From assembly GCF_005960665.1 (NCBI RefSeq), contig NZ_CP040676.1:1374501-1438500 (forward strand): DNA of 64,000 bases, written 5' to 3'. Origin of the DNA: Exiguobacterium mexicanum (GTDB lineage Bacteria; Bacillota; Bacilli; Exiguobacteriales; Exiguobacteriaceae). This document shows positions 35,464 to 44,292 of the stretch, piece after piece. Under the pieces are notes generated by a model that worked only from the letters and a program-made list of their open reading frames with translations, was not told the origin of the DNA and did no database searches. The position numbers were made by a program, and so were the translations under genes. Every line of letters begins with the position of its first letter. The first letter of the stretch is position 1.

Positions 35464-35853
35464 TCATCCGATCAACAATGCCTGTTTCGCCACGTCATGG
35501 GCCCGGTTCTCTGCCCGCGGGATCCATTTGATGAACTTGTTTGGCAATTCGTCATACAGCGTCAGCGTCTTGACGAACAAAGGACGCACCGCTTGGTCTT
35601 TTAAGAACCTCTGCTCGAGCGCCCGCACGACCGTCTCGGCGTCCGAATAGAACATGAACGTCGATTCGTCCGTGAGCGTATGCGCTTGTTCGATGGCGAA
35701 CGCGAGCGCGGCGAGTTCGGCCTGAACGCTCGTCAGCCCGACACGTTTGGCGATGTACGTGGATACGGTGCCGTCCGTTGTCTTAATCCAGACACCAAGA
35801 CCGTTCTCACCCGCCTCTTGGTTCGTCGCCGCATCAAAATAAATGTGAACCAA
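35464..35853 (-). CDS. RNase HI-like protein (YpeP family)
   Basis: A 129-residue RNase H-fold protein. The start is TTG at 35851-35853, which follows GGGAGGCGTATCGC and gives MVHIYFDAAT; the longer in-frame extension lies inside the upstream gene. The four acidic residues expected for RNase HI can be seen: Asp in FDAAT, Glu in QAELAAL, Asp in YSDAET and Asp in RAHDVAK. It overlaps the end of the exonuclease gene by 20 bases. Relatives such as B. subtilis YpeP are short and their hydrolytic activity is uncertain. Confidence 0.83.
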   Translation of the reverse strand: MVHIYFDAATNQEAGENGLGVWIKTTDGTVSTYIAKRVGLTSVQAELAALAFAIEQAHTLTDESTFMFYSDAETVVRALEQRFLKDQAVRPLFVKTLTLYDELPNKFIKWIPRAENRAHDVAKQALLIG

Positions 35854-36619
35854 AGCGATACGCCTCCCAATCCGTTTCGATCGGTGCATGGATATCGATG
35901 AGCGAGAGACGTTTCGACAAGAGCGCCACTTCTTCTTGCCCGTCGAGCTTCTTCGCAAACTTCCGATGCGCCTCTTGGAGTGCTTCTTGTCTCAAGATGT
36001 CATACAGCGCTTCAACCGTGTCGTATGACTGGACAAGAATCGTCGCCGTCTTTGGTCCGATGCCGCGGACGCCTGGAATATTGTCCGAGGCATCACCTTG
36101 GAGCGCTTTCACATCGACGAACTGTCCGGGCCGTATTCCATAAGTCGTCTCGAATATGTCCTGGTTCATCATCATCTCTTCCCCCTTTTTCGGGACGATT
36201 TGAAACACGTTCGGGGAAAGCAGCTGATGCAAATCACGGTCTGACGAATACATATACGATTCACCCGGGAACGCGGTCGCGACGGCCCCGATCAAATCGT
36301 CGGCCTCATATCCGGCGAGCTCGGACTGAAAAATGCCGCGCTCGCTCAACGCTGCCCGCAACTTGACGTAATCGTGGAACAACGGTTCCGGTAAGCCGGT
36401 GCGAGTCGCTTTATAGTCCGAAAACAGGGCGTAACGATGCGTCGTCTCGCGTGGTCCGTCCCAAAAGAAGGCGATATGCGTGAAGTCGTTCGTCCACCCG
36501 TCAACTTTACGGAGCAGTCCTTTCAACGTCACATCGGGATCGAGCGCCCGACGACGCTCTGTGGCAAAATAATAACGCGACAGGAGATTAAACCCATCGA
36601 CCAACATCAATTTCATCAT
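35834..36619 (-). CDS. 5'-3' exonuclease (YpcP/ExoR-type FEN)
   Basis: A 261-residue flap-endonuclease-fold exonuclease, equivalent to the N-terminal domain of DNA polymerase I. It starts LMLVDGFNLLSRYYF, has the acidic metal-binding YEADDLIG and SSDRDLHQL, and the helix-hairpin-helix GDASDNIPGVRGIGPKTA. It can remove RNA primers and Okazaki flaps, working alongside Pol I. Its ATG overlaps the stop of the CobW gene. A second ATG three bases on has better spacing from GAGGTGG. The RNase HI-like gene is downstream, so the pair suggests joint removal of RNA from DNA. Confidence 0.92.
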   Translation of the reverse strand: MMKLMLVDGFNLLSRYYFATERRRALDPDVTLKGLLRKVDGWTNDFTHIAFFWDGPRETTHRYALFSDYKATRTGLPEPLFHDYVKLRAALSERGIFQSELAGYEADDLIGAVATAFPGESYMYSSDRDLHQLLSPNVFQIVPKKGEEMMMNQDIFETTYGIRPGQFVDVKALQGDASDNIPGVRGIGPKTATILVQSYDTVEALYDILRQEALQEAHRKFAKKLDGQEEVALLSKRLSLIDIHAPIETDWEAYRFGSHLF

Positions 36620-37545
36620 GCATCCACCTCACAAGCTTGTAATCCGCGCGCTAGCGCGTCTCGGTCGAGATTCTTCCCGATCCAGACGAAGACGGAACGC
36701 GAGTCGTCGCTCGGTTCGTTGGCGAACGTCGCCCCCATCAGTTGATTCGTCGCTTGGACGACGAATTTTGATGTTTCTCCTTCTAAACGGACAATCGCCT
36801 TCAAGCGATAGACATCGTCCTCATAGTGCATGAGCACCTCGCGTACGTATTGCGTGACACGTTCCCGACGTAGTGGGACGTCGGTCGTGAGCGTCACGGC
36901 CCGTAGGGAAGAGACGGACGTGTGCCCTGCTGTCAGTCGACCGAGGAGTTGCTCGTCGACTCGTGAAAGCTGGAACGTATTTTCCGTCAAGTCATAGTCC
37001 CCTACCGTCTGAACCGTCTCGATGACCCGAACGGTCGGATTTAGTGCTTTAATCCGTTCATGCGCTTGTTCGAGCGTGACGTCATCGACGAGGTCGACTT
37101 TGTTCATCAGAATCACATCTGCATAGGCGATTTGATGGATTCCTTCTATAAACAATTCGCGGTCCATTTGACTAGCGTCGACGACCGTCAAAATCGCCGT
37201 CAGCTTGAACCGTGTCCGTAAGTAATCATCGTAATAGATCGTCTGGATGATCGGTGCCGGATCGGCGACACCAGTTGTCTCGATGACGATGCGGTCAAAT
37301 GTATCTTTGGACGCAAGCTGATAGAACGTCTTACTCAAATCGCTTTGAATCGAGCAACAGATGCAACCGTTCGATAACTCGATCTGTTCTTGGTCCATCT
37401 TGACGATCAACTGTTCGTCGATATTGACTGAGCCAAGCTCGTTGACGATGACGAGCAATCGCTCGTCCGTCGCTTCTAGCAAGCGATTCATATAGGTCGT
37501 TTTTCCGGCGCCTAAAAAACCGGTCACCAATTGCACGGGAATCAT
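36616..37545 (-). CDS. CobW/COG0523 G3E GTPase
   Basis: A 309-residue metallochaperone-type GTPase. The Walker A motif is GFLGAGKT (9-16) and the signature metal-binding CxCC is at Cys61-Ile-Cys63-Cys64 (GCICCSI). A Mg/GTP segment VVDASQMDRE and guanine motif NKVDL are present, followed by a CobW C-terminal domain (about 205-300). Relatives deliver zinc or cobalt. The ATG at 37543-37545 is chosen because GAGGTG sits six bases before it. No Zur or zinc gene is near; metal unknown. Third position in a four-gene cluster headed by the HD nuclease. Confidence 0.88.
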   Translation of the reverse strand: MIPVQLVTGFLGAGKTTYMNRLLEATDERLLVIVNELGSVNIDEQLIVKMDQEQIELSNGCICCSIQSDLSKTFYQLASKDTFDRIVIETTGVADPAPIIQTIYYDDYLRTRFKLTAILTVVDASQMDRELFIEGIHQIAYADVILMNKVDLVDDVTLEQAHERIKALNPTVRVIETVQTVGDYDLTENTFQLSRVDEQLLGRLTAGHTSVSSLRAVTLTTDVPLRRERVTQYVREVLMHYEDDVYRLKAIVRLEGETSKFVVQATNQLMGATFANEPSDDSRSVFVWIGKNLDRDALARGLQACEVDA

Positions 37546-37560
37546 GTACTGCACCTCACC

Positions 37561-38739
37561 TTATAAATTTTCGTGGACCCGCGCCCACTTCTCATAACGG
37601 GCATCCAACAAGTCGATTAGATGGAGCATCCATCCTTCCGTCGTGACCGGTAACACGCTCGAGCCCCACTCGCGCTTGCCGTGGTGGGACAAAATCATAT
37701 GCCAAATCCGGTGATGGACATCGAGCGGAAGTGTGACGCCGGCAGCTTGTTGACTCTTCTCGAACAACAGTCCGCCGTACGGCATGTGTCCGATCAAGCT
37801 TCCCATCGGGTTGATGGAGATCCCGGTCGTCTCACTCGTGCCGCTGACCGAGAACAGTTGCTCAAACCGGTTCGGGGACGATAGCAAGTGACTGTACTCG
37901 AACAACTTACCGATATCATGGAACAAAATCCCGAGCGCGAGCTCGTCCCAACGGAGTGGCTCTTTCAACTCGGCGATGGCCTCACAGGCCGCGTAAAGCG
38001 ACTCGAACGTGCCGCGGAACGCCTGTTCAACTTTTACACCGTTCATCGTATTCCATACGTCTACTTTGTGCAACTGCTCGGCTTCTTTGATGACCCGGAA
38101 CGCCATCGCCAAATGGTCGTCTTGTTCTTGGAACCGATAACCAAGTCGAAGCATACAGACCGTGTGCTTCAAGAGGCCGCCGACATAGTTATGATGATGA
38201 TACAGTGCGGCCGGTGCGAGAACGAAATCGTCCCAATAGCGGTCGAGCAGTGACATCGCGATCGCTTGATAGTCTGGCGAGAGCGTCGACAGAATCGCGA
38301 ACAGCTCATCGGCGTATTGTTCCATCGTCTCGTCTCCAGGAAGACCTGGCAACAACGATACCGCTTCGTCCCGGGCAATCGGTTTGGCCCGGTCGATCGT
38401 AATCGATTTGGCGCCGTCCGGTTTTGGGTAGACGTCGATTTTCCCTTCGAGCTCGATGACGCCTGACTCGTAAATCGGCAACAATTGATCTTCATTGCCG
38501 CGCAACCACTGCTTGGCACGGATGAGTCCGCTCGAGGTCGTCAAATTGAGCTGTAACCATTTCGCCCCGGATTTGCCTTCTCGAACTTCGACCGTACTGA
38601 CGAGCGCTTTCGTCTGAACCGGTGTTCCGTCTGTCAGGTCCGATAGCCGTGTCGCCGACTTCTCTACGGTCGGAAGTTGGAACCGTGTTCGGTCGAATCC
38701 GCCCCCTGCAATTGGATCAATCTGTTGGTAATAGTTCAT
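37561..38739 (-). CDS. yhaM: OB-fold/HD-domain 3'-5' exoribonuclease-like protein (YhaM family)
   Basis: A 392-residue YhaM-type exoribonuclease. An OB-fold nucleic-acid-binding domain (about 35-130, TKALVSTVEVREGKSG) precedes an HD domain with HHHNYVGGLLKHT, later LFHDIGKLFEYSH and the metal-binding ILSHHGKREWG. YhaM is usually about 314 residues; here there is extra N-terminal sequence and a roughly 60-residue insert between the first histidine motif and the HD pair. The ATG at 38737-38739 follows AAGGAGGGC. Head of the operon with the CobW GTPase. Confidence 0.88.
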   Translation of the reverse strand: MNYYQQIDPIAGGGFDRTRFQLPTVEKSATRLSDLTDGTPVQTKALVSTVEVREGKSGAKWLQLNLTTSSGLIRAKQWLRGNEDQLLPIYESGVIELEGKIDVYPKPDGAKSITIDRAKPIARDEAVSLLPGLPGDETMEQYADELFAILSTLSPDYQAIAMSLLDRYWDDFVLAPAALYHHHNYVGGLLKHTVCMLRLGYRFQEQDDHLAMAFRVIKEAEQLHKVDVWNTMNGVKVEQAFRGTFESLYAACEAIAELKEPLRWDELALGILFHDIGKLFEYSHLLSSPNRFEQLFSVSGTSETTGISINPMGSLIGHMPYGGLLFEKSQQAAGVTLPLDVHHRIWHMILSHHGKREWGSSVLPVTTEGWMLHLIDLLDARYEKWARVHENL

Positions 38740-38839
38740 GTGCAATGCCCTCCTTCTTCTCTTTGCCCATTGTATCGTGTTTTCCGCTTCGAGGCGAACA
38801 TACTTTCGTTATAGGTCCAGAAGTTTCCTGAATTATATT

Positions 38840-38868
38840 GAAAGCGCTTACTAGAATTGTTACGATAA
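38840..38868 (+). promoter_or_regulatory. Sigma-A promoter with overlapping cre-like site
   Basis: -35 TTGAAA (38840-38845), 17-base spacer, -10 TACGAT (38863-38868). TTGAAAGCGCTTACTA (38840-38855) matches cre with one mismatch and overlaps the -35, so CcpA could repress. It drives the gene at 38896. Confidence 0.65.
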
Positions 38869-38895
38869 AGGCAGTTAGATAAAGGGGGAACTTAC

Positions 38896-39408
38896 ATGAT
38901 TTCATTGGTAGATACGTATGAACGGTTGATCGCAACAGGGGAAGCGACACGTTACGCCACTACGCATTCGACAATCGCAAGCATTTTACAGGCATCGACT
39001 TGCCCGGTCTCGCATCAAGAGCTCGTCACGGCGGTCTCGGGGCATGCCGGTAACCCATATACGCCAGACCAACTCGTCGACTCGGTCATCGAGCATGAAA
39101 TGAAAGGGGCGATGGCCGTCCTGCTCGTCGCCGGTTATCCGATCCAAACACCGCTCGCAAAAGCCGTCGTCTTATCGGCGTTCGCACGCACGAACCGGAT
39201 GAACATCGAGAAACTGAAAGAACTCGGTCATGCTGACTTGCTCGTGCGGATTCAATCGGCAGAACGATCTTGGAAGCGGACATATACCCACTTGTATCGG
39301 TCGGCACCGACACAGCTCTGTGACCAGCTCGACTCACTGCTCGGCGGTTGCGCCGTCCATCGTGTAATTGAAGCACTCGATCTCGACCCGAACGTCAAAA
39401 CGGCATAA
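38896..39408 (+). CDS. Uncharacterised 170-residue soluble protein
   Basis: A 170-residue protein of unknown function, starting MISLVDTYERLIATGEATRY behind AAAGGGGGAACTTAC. It looks largely helical and soluble, without signal peptide or membrane segments, and has only two Cys residues near 36 and 143 and a third near 152. No catalytic motif is recognised. It has its own promoter with a cre-like site and a shared terminator with hfq, so it is an independent unit between the YhaM and hfq-miaA groups. I cannot name a family. Confidence 0.75.
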   Translation: MISLVDTYERLIATGEATRYATTHSTIASILQASTCPVSHQELVTAVSGHAGNPYTPDQLVDSVIEHEMKGAMAVLLVAGYPIQTPLAKAVVLSAFARTNRMNIEKLKELGHADLLVRIQSAERSWKRTYTHLYRSAPTQLCDQLDSLLGGCAVHRVIEALDLDPNVKTA

Positions 39409-39440
39409 AAAAAGAGCGGTCCCCGGGCCGCCCTTTTTTT
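39407..39440. terminator. Bidirectional terminator between the unknown gene and hfq
   Basis: Stem GAGCGG / CCGCCC (G-T pairing on the minus strand) flanked by A and T tracts of seven. Confidence 0.75.
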
Positions 39441-39450
39441 ATGCCTTGAA

Positions 39451-39699
39451 TTATCCTTCTGTCACTTCGACCGCTTCCGGTTCGAACAACGTGACGTTCC
39501 GCGCTGGTGAGAACGTTGAAATCGCATGTTTATAGATCAACTGTTGGCGCCCTTCTGATTCGACGATGACCGTGAAGTTGTCAAACGATTTGATGACTCC
39601 CCGAATTTGAAATCCGCTGACTAAAAAGACGGTCGTCGGCACCATTTCTTTACGTAATTGATTCAAAAAATGGTCTTGGATGTTATAGCTAGCCTTCAT
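39451..39699 (-). CDS. hfq: RNA chaperone Hfq
   Basis: An 82-residue Hfq. It starts with the [12 protein letters not shown] helix, has the Sm1 loop [20 protein letters not shown] and the Sm2 motif YKHAIST that lines the RNA pore. The hexamer binds A- and U-rich RNA. ATG follows GGGGGAATGCAAC and lies 12 bases after miaA, so the two share a transcript, as in many bacteria. The short acidic C-terminus is typical for Firmicutes. Confidence 0.96.
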   Translation of the reverse strand: MKASYNIQDHFLNQLRKEMVPTTVFLVSGFQIRGVIKSFDNFTVIVESEGRQQLIYKHAISTFSPARNVTLFEPEAVEVTEG

Positions 39700-39711
39700 G
39701 TTGCATTCCCC

Positions 39712-40662
39712 CTAGTCTATGTCTCTTTCAAATAATCGGAATTTTCGAAAAAACTCCTCAACTTCATCATAAATATTTTGATACGATAGTTCAAATGATT
39801 TTCGTCCCATATCAACCCAAATCCCATTAAATTGATGACGGAACCATGTTAATTGACGCTTCGCGAACTTGCGCGTGTGCTGTTTGAGCGTCTCGGTCAT
39901 CTGCTCTCGGGTCATCAATCCATCAAGGTACGGAACGACCTCCTTGTAACCGATGGCCCGCATTGCCTGCGTATCCCGATAACCAGCCGTGAGTAAGCGC
40001 TCGACTTCTTCGATGAGACCCGCTTCGAGCATCAAGTCGACACGATGGTTGATGCGCGAGTAGAGCACGTCCCGGTCCGCATGCAAGACGAACAATTTAT
40101 AGGCGTAATGCTCCGACGGGAGGCTATCCATCGCCTGGGCGTCGCCTTGGAGCGCGACTTCAAGAGCACGGATGACGCGGCGGACATTATTTGGATGAAT
40201 GCTCTCGGCCCGTTTTGGGTCGAGCGACTGCAGGCGGGCGTGCAGCGCTTCAGGACCATTCGTCTCCGCCTCTAACTCGAGCGATTCGCGCAATGCATGA
40301 TCGACCGGTCGCTCCGTGAACTCATAGTCATATAAGATTGCTCTGATGTAGAGACCGGTCCCGCCGACCAGAATCGGCAATTTCCCGCGCGCGTAGATGT
40401 CATCGATCGCCGCCCGGGCCAACGTCTGGAATGTGGCGACGCTCATCGCCTCGTCCGGGTCACAGATATCGATTAAATGATGCGGAACCCCTTCCGCCTC
40501 CTCGACCGTCACTTTTGCCGAACCGATATCCATCCCGCGATACACTTGGACCGAGTCGCCCGATACGATTTCACCGTTGAACGCTTTCGCGAGCTCGATT
40601 CCTGTCTTCGTCTTCCCGACAGCGGTCGGTCCGACGAGGACGATGACTGGTGTTTGTTCCAT
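39712..40662 (-). CDS. miaA: tRNA dimethylallyltransferase
   Basis: A 316-residue enzyme that isopentenylates A37 of tRNAs reading UNN codons. The P-loop GPTAVGKT is at 11-18; SGDSVQVYRGMDIGSAKV and QTLARAAIDDIYARGKLPIL are the substrate-binding blocks. The ATG at 40660-40662 is preceded by GAGGAGTGACAAGG; the GTG three codons earlier overlaps that site. It forms an operon with hfq downstream; mutSL, often adjacent to miaA in Bacilli, is about 19 kb away here. Confidence 0.96.
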   Translation of the reverse strand: MEQTPVIVLVGPTAVGKTKTGIELAKAFNGEIVSGDSVQVYRGMDIGSAKVTVEEAEGVPHHLIDICDPDEAMSVATFQTLARAAIDDIYARGKLPILVGGTGLYIRAILYDYEFTERPVDHALRESLELEAETNGPEALHARLQSLDPKRAESIHPNNVRRVIRALEVALQGDAQAMDSLPSEHYAYKLFVLHADRDVLYSRINHRVDLMLEAGLIEEVERLLTAGYRDTQAMRAIGYKEVVPYLDGLMTREQMTETLKQHTRKFAKRQLTWFRHQFNGIWVDMGRKSFELSYQNIYDEVEEFFRKFRLFERDID

Positions 40663-40684
40663 CCTTGTCACTCCTCAAACGAAA

Positions 40685-40708
40685 GACCGTTCCAAAAAGG
40701 AAACGGTC
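40685..40708 (-). terminator. Candidate terminator between the small membrane peptide and miaA
   Basis: Minus-strand stem GACCGTTTCC / GGAACGGTC with one bulged base and five-T loop, followed by TTTCGTTT. Modest U-tract. Confidence 0.5.
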
Positions 40709-40710
40709 CG

Positions 40711-40806
40711 TTAAATTCTTCTTTTAATTGTATCATCAAACACGACCGCAAACAGCATCCATCCGCATAATAATAGTCCCATCAATAAAATTAAGCCATC
40801 ACTCAT
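40711..40806 (-). CDS. Small single-span membrane peptide (31 residues)
   Basis: A 31-codon frame in the gap before miaA. The ATG at 40804-40806 follows AAAGGAGGCGACCACGG. The sequence MSDGLILLMGLLLC leads one hydrophobic helix (about 5-23), then FDDTIKRRI as a polar tail. Stop TAA at 40711-40713. The context between a terminator and the AmiS-type gene suggests its own unit. No family recognised; like the peptide at 18075 it is short, hydrophobic and basic at the end, but the sequences are not similar beyond that. Confidence 0.55.
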   Translation of the reverse strand: MSDGLILLMGLLLCGWMLFAVVFDDTIKRRI

Positions 40807-40870
40807 CCGTGGTCGCCTCCTTTACGTACCTCATTCCCACTTTTCACACTTTAGACACAATTGAATACGT

Positions 40871-40896
40871 AAAAAAAGACGCTCACGAAGAGCGTC
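40871..40896 (-). terminator. Terminator of the AmiS/UreI gene
   Basis: Minus-strand perfect 7-bp stem GACGCTC / GAGCGTC with a 5-base loop, then seven T. Confidence 0.8.
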
Positions 40897-40898
40897 AT

Positions 40899-41492
40899 TC
40901 ATTGTGTCACTTCAAGAACTCGGCGGCCTCGCCACATCGTGAACCCAATGTAGAGAACCGTCGTGCCGCTCGCTGCCCACCAGATCACGTCATAGAGCGG
41001 TGTCATCAAGTTGGCCAGTCCAAACAGCGCCGGGACGATCAGTGTCAACCAAGCGAGCACGAATGCGACTCGGGCCGTCAACCCATCAATTTGGCGCCCA
41101 AGACCCATCCCTACATAGAACAGTCCCCACAGGAACGACCAGAACAACCAGGTTATGGCGCCCATCACATCGCCCATCGTGAACGAGATGGTGGCATAAA
41201 AAACGGCTGAAATCGAAACAAATAGCGAGAACCAACCGACGCCACGTCCGTCGAGGTCGAACAAAAATGTCACACCGACGTACAAATAGGTGAAAGCGAA
41301 CAAATAGATGCTCGCATATCCGAACACTTCCGCCGAACTCGCCCCGATGACGAGCCACGTCGCGATGAACGTCTGCAACAGTCCTGTGAAGAGACTGAAT
41401 ACACCCGCACTCTTGACGTCCACTTTCCCGAATAAGACGAGGCTGTTAATGAACAGTGCCACGCCACCAAATAATAAACTAATATTCCCCAC
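40899..41492 (-). CDS. AmiS/UreI-family urea or amide channel
   Basis: A 197-residue membrane protein with six to seven hydrophobic helices. It matches the AmiS/UreI family: MGNISLLFGGVALFINSLVL at the start and the Trp-rich SFLWGLFYVGMGLGRQ late in the chain. UreI is an acid-gated urea channel; AmiS carries short amides. The start is GTG at 41490-41492, eight bases after AAGGAG. No urease or amidase gene is in the window. A perfect-core cre site lies upstream at 41550. Monocistronic. Confidence 0.85.
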   Translation of the reverse strand: MGNISLLFGGVALFINSLVLFGKVDVKSAGVFSLFTGLLQTFIATWLVIGASSAEVFGYASIYLFAFTYLYVGVTFLFDLDGRGVGWFSLFVSISAVFYATISFTMGDVMGAITWLFWSFLWGLFYVGMGLGRQIDGLTARVAFVLAWLTLIVPALFGLANLMTPLYDVIWWAASGTTVLYIGFTMWRGRRVLEVTQ

Positions 41493-41549
41493 TCTCAGTG
41501 CTCCTTCGTACAGATGTCTGACGTCTTATTTTATACGTCCACTGTAACG

Positions 41550-41563
41550 TGAATTCGTTTTCA
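41550..41563 (-). promoter_or_regulatory. cre (CcpA) site upstream of the AmiS/UreI gene
   Basis: TGAATTCGTTTTCA (plus), i.e. TGAAAACGAATTCA on minus, fits the cre core TGNNARCGNWWWCA at every position. It sits 58 bases before the start codon. Confidence 0.65.
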
Positions 41564-41603
41564 GTGCAAGTGGGGAAATGGATGTTCACGGAGTCGACAA
41601 AGG

Positions 41604-42464
41604 TCACTCATTCTCGAGCGTTTCAATCGCTTCATCAATCCGGTCCTGTTCGTCCTCCGTAAATGTCGGGAATTTAGGATCGATGTCTTCAAGGACGTCA
41701 ATCATAATCGTGGAGACGATATATCTGGCGTACCAGTCATCATCTGCCGGGAGCACAAACCAGGGTGCATGTTTCGACGCCGTGTTCGATAACATATCCT
41801 CAAAGATATCCTGATAATCATCCCAATGCTTTCGCTCTTCGACGTCATTAAATGAAAACTCCCAGTTCTTACTTGGATCTTTCAGTCGTTCAAGCAAGCG
41901 GTCACGCTGGACTTCTTTTGACACGTTAAAGAAAAATTTGATGACTTTGAATCCGTTCTCATCTAAATATTGTTCAAAGTCATTGATTTGGCGATAACGG
42001 ACCTTCCATACCGACTCTTTGTCCTCTTCATCAGGGATGACCTCTTCCCCGAGCAGGTCATGGACGCGCGGAGCGATCACTTCTTCATAATGCGACCGGT
42101 TCAAGATGCCTACCTGCCCACGCTCTGGCATGAGGTCATGCATTCGCCACAAGTAATCGTGTTTCTTTTCCGTGTCCGACGGTTTTTGGAACGCGTTCGT
42201 CTTCAACCCTTGCGCGTTCAAGTTCGAAAAGATATAACTGATCGCCTCATCTTTGCCGCCGGCATCGAGCGCTTGCAAGACGACAACGATCCCTTTCTTC
42301 GATTCGGCGTACAGCTTCCAATGCAACTCTTTCAATCGCTCCACGCTCTTTGGAATCAACTCGTTTTGTAACGTCTCGTCAGATGGGCGATCTTGTAGCG
42401 TGGTCGGGAAATCGCTGAGACGAATCCCATTTTTATGGTCAATGCGAAAAGTTTGAATATCCAT
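41604..42464 (-). CDS. Polyphosphate kinase 2 family protein
   Basis: A 286-residue PPK2-family kinase that moves phosphate between polyphosphate and nucleotides. Walker A is LQALDAGGKDE (about 63-73), with the acidic and lid motifs ILNRSHYEEV (119-129, Asn in place of the usual Asp in DRSHYE) and DRLLERLKDPSKNWEFS. Its length fits a single-domain class I or III enzyme, which favours polyP-dependent phosphorylation of ADP or AMP. It is monocistronic. The direction of reaction cannot be read from sequence. Confidence 0.9.
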   Translation of the reverse strand: MDIQTFRIDHKNGIRLSDFPTTLQDRPSDETLQNELIPKSVERLKELHWKLYAESKKGIVVVLQALDAGGKDEAISYIFSNLNAQGLKTNAFQKPSDTEKKHDYLWRMHDLMPERGQVGILNRSHYEEVIAPRVHDLLGEEVIPDEEDKESVWKVRYRQINDFEQYLDENGFKVIKFFFNVSKEVQRDRLLERLKDPSKNWEFSFNDVEERKHWDDYQDIFEDMLSNTASKHAPWFVLPADDDWYARYIVSTIMIDVLEDIDPKFPTFTEDEQDRIDEAIETLENE

Positions 42465-42535
42465 GTGTCCTCCTTGACTCGATTGAATTCTAAGTACAAC
42501 ATCTATTTACCCTATTCTTTCAAAAAAATAGCGAC

Positions 42536-42566
42536 AAAAAATCCTTTCCGCCGAAACGGAAAGGAT
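42536..42566 (-). terminator. Terminator of the M4 protease gene
   Basis: Perfect 10-bp stem ATCCTTTCCG / CGGAAAGGAT with a 6-base loop, then TTTTTT on the minus strand. Confidence 0.85.
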
Positions 42567-42583
42567 GTTTGAATGGACTCGGC

Positions 42584-44146
<1,563 letters not shown>

Positions 44147-44256
44147 TTACATAGTTTCCCACAATGAAGGTATCCAACTATCTAATTATTTTGACAATTC
44201 AAATTATTAAGGCATTCGCCCTATTCCCACTACTTATCTAGTCATTTCAACCATGA

Positions 44257-44286
44257 CAAAAAAAGCGTCACCACGGAAGGTGACGC
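44257..44286 (-). terminator. Terminator of the ABC-2 operon
   Basis: Minus-strand 8-bp stem GCGTCACC / GGTGACGC with a 6-base loop and seven T. Confidence 0.82.
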
Positions 44287-44292
44287 CAGTCA

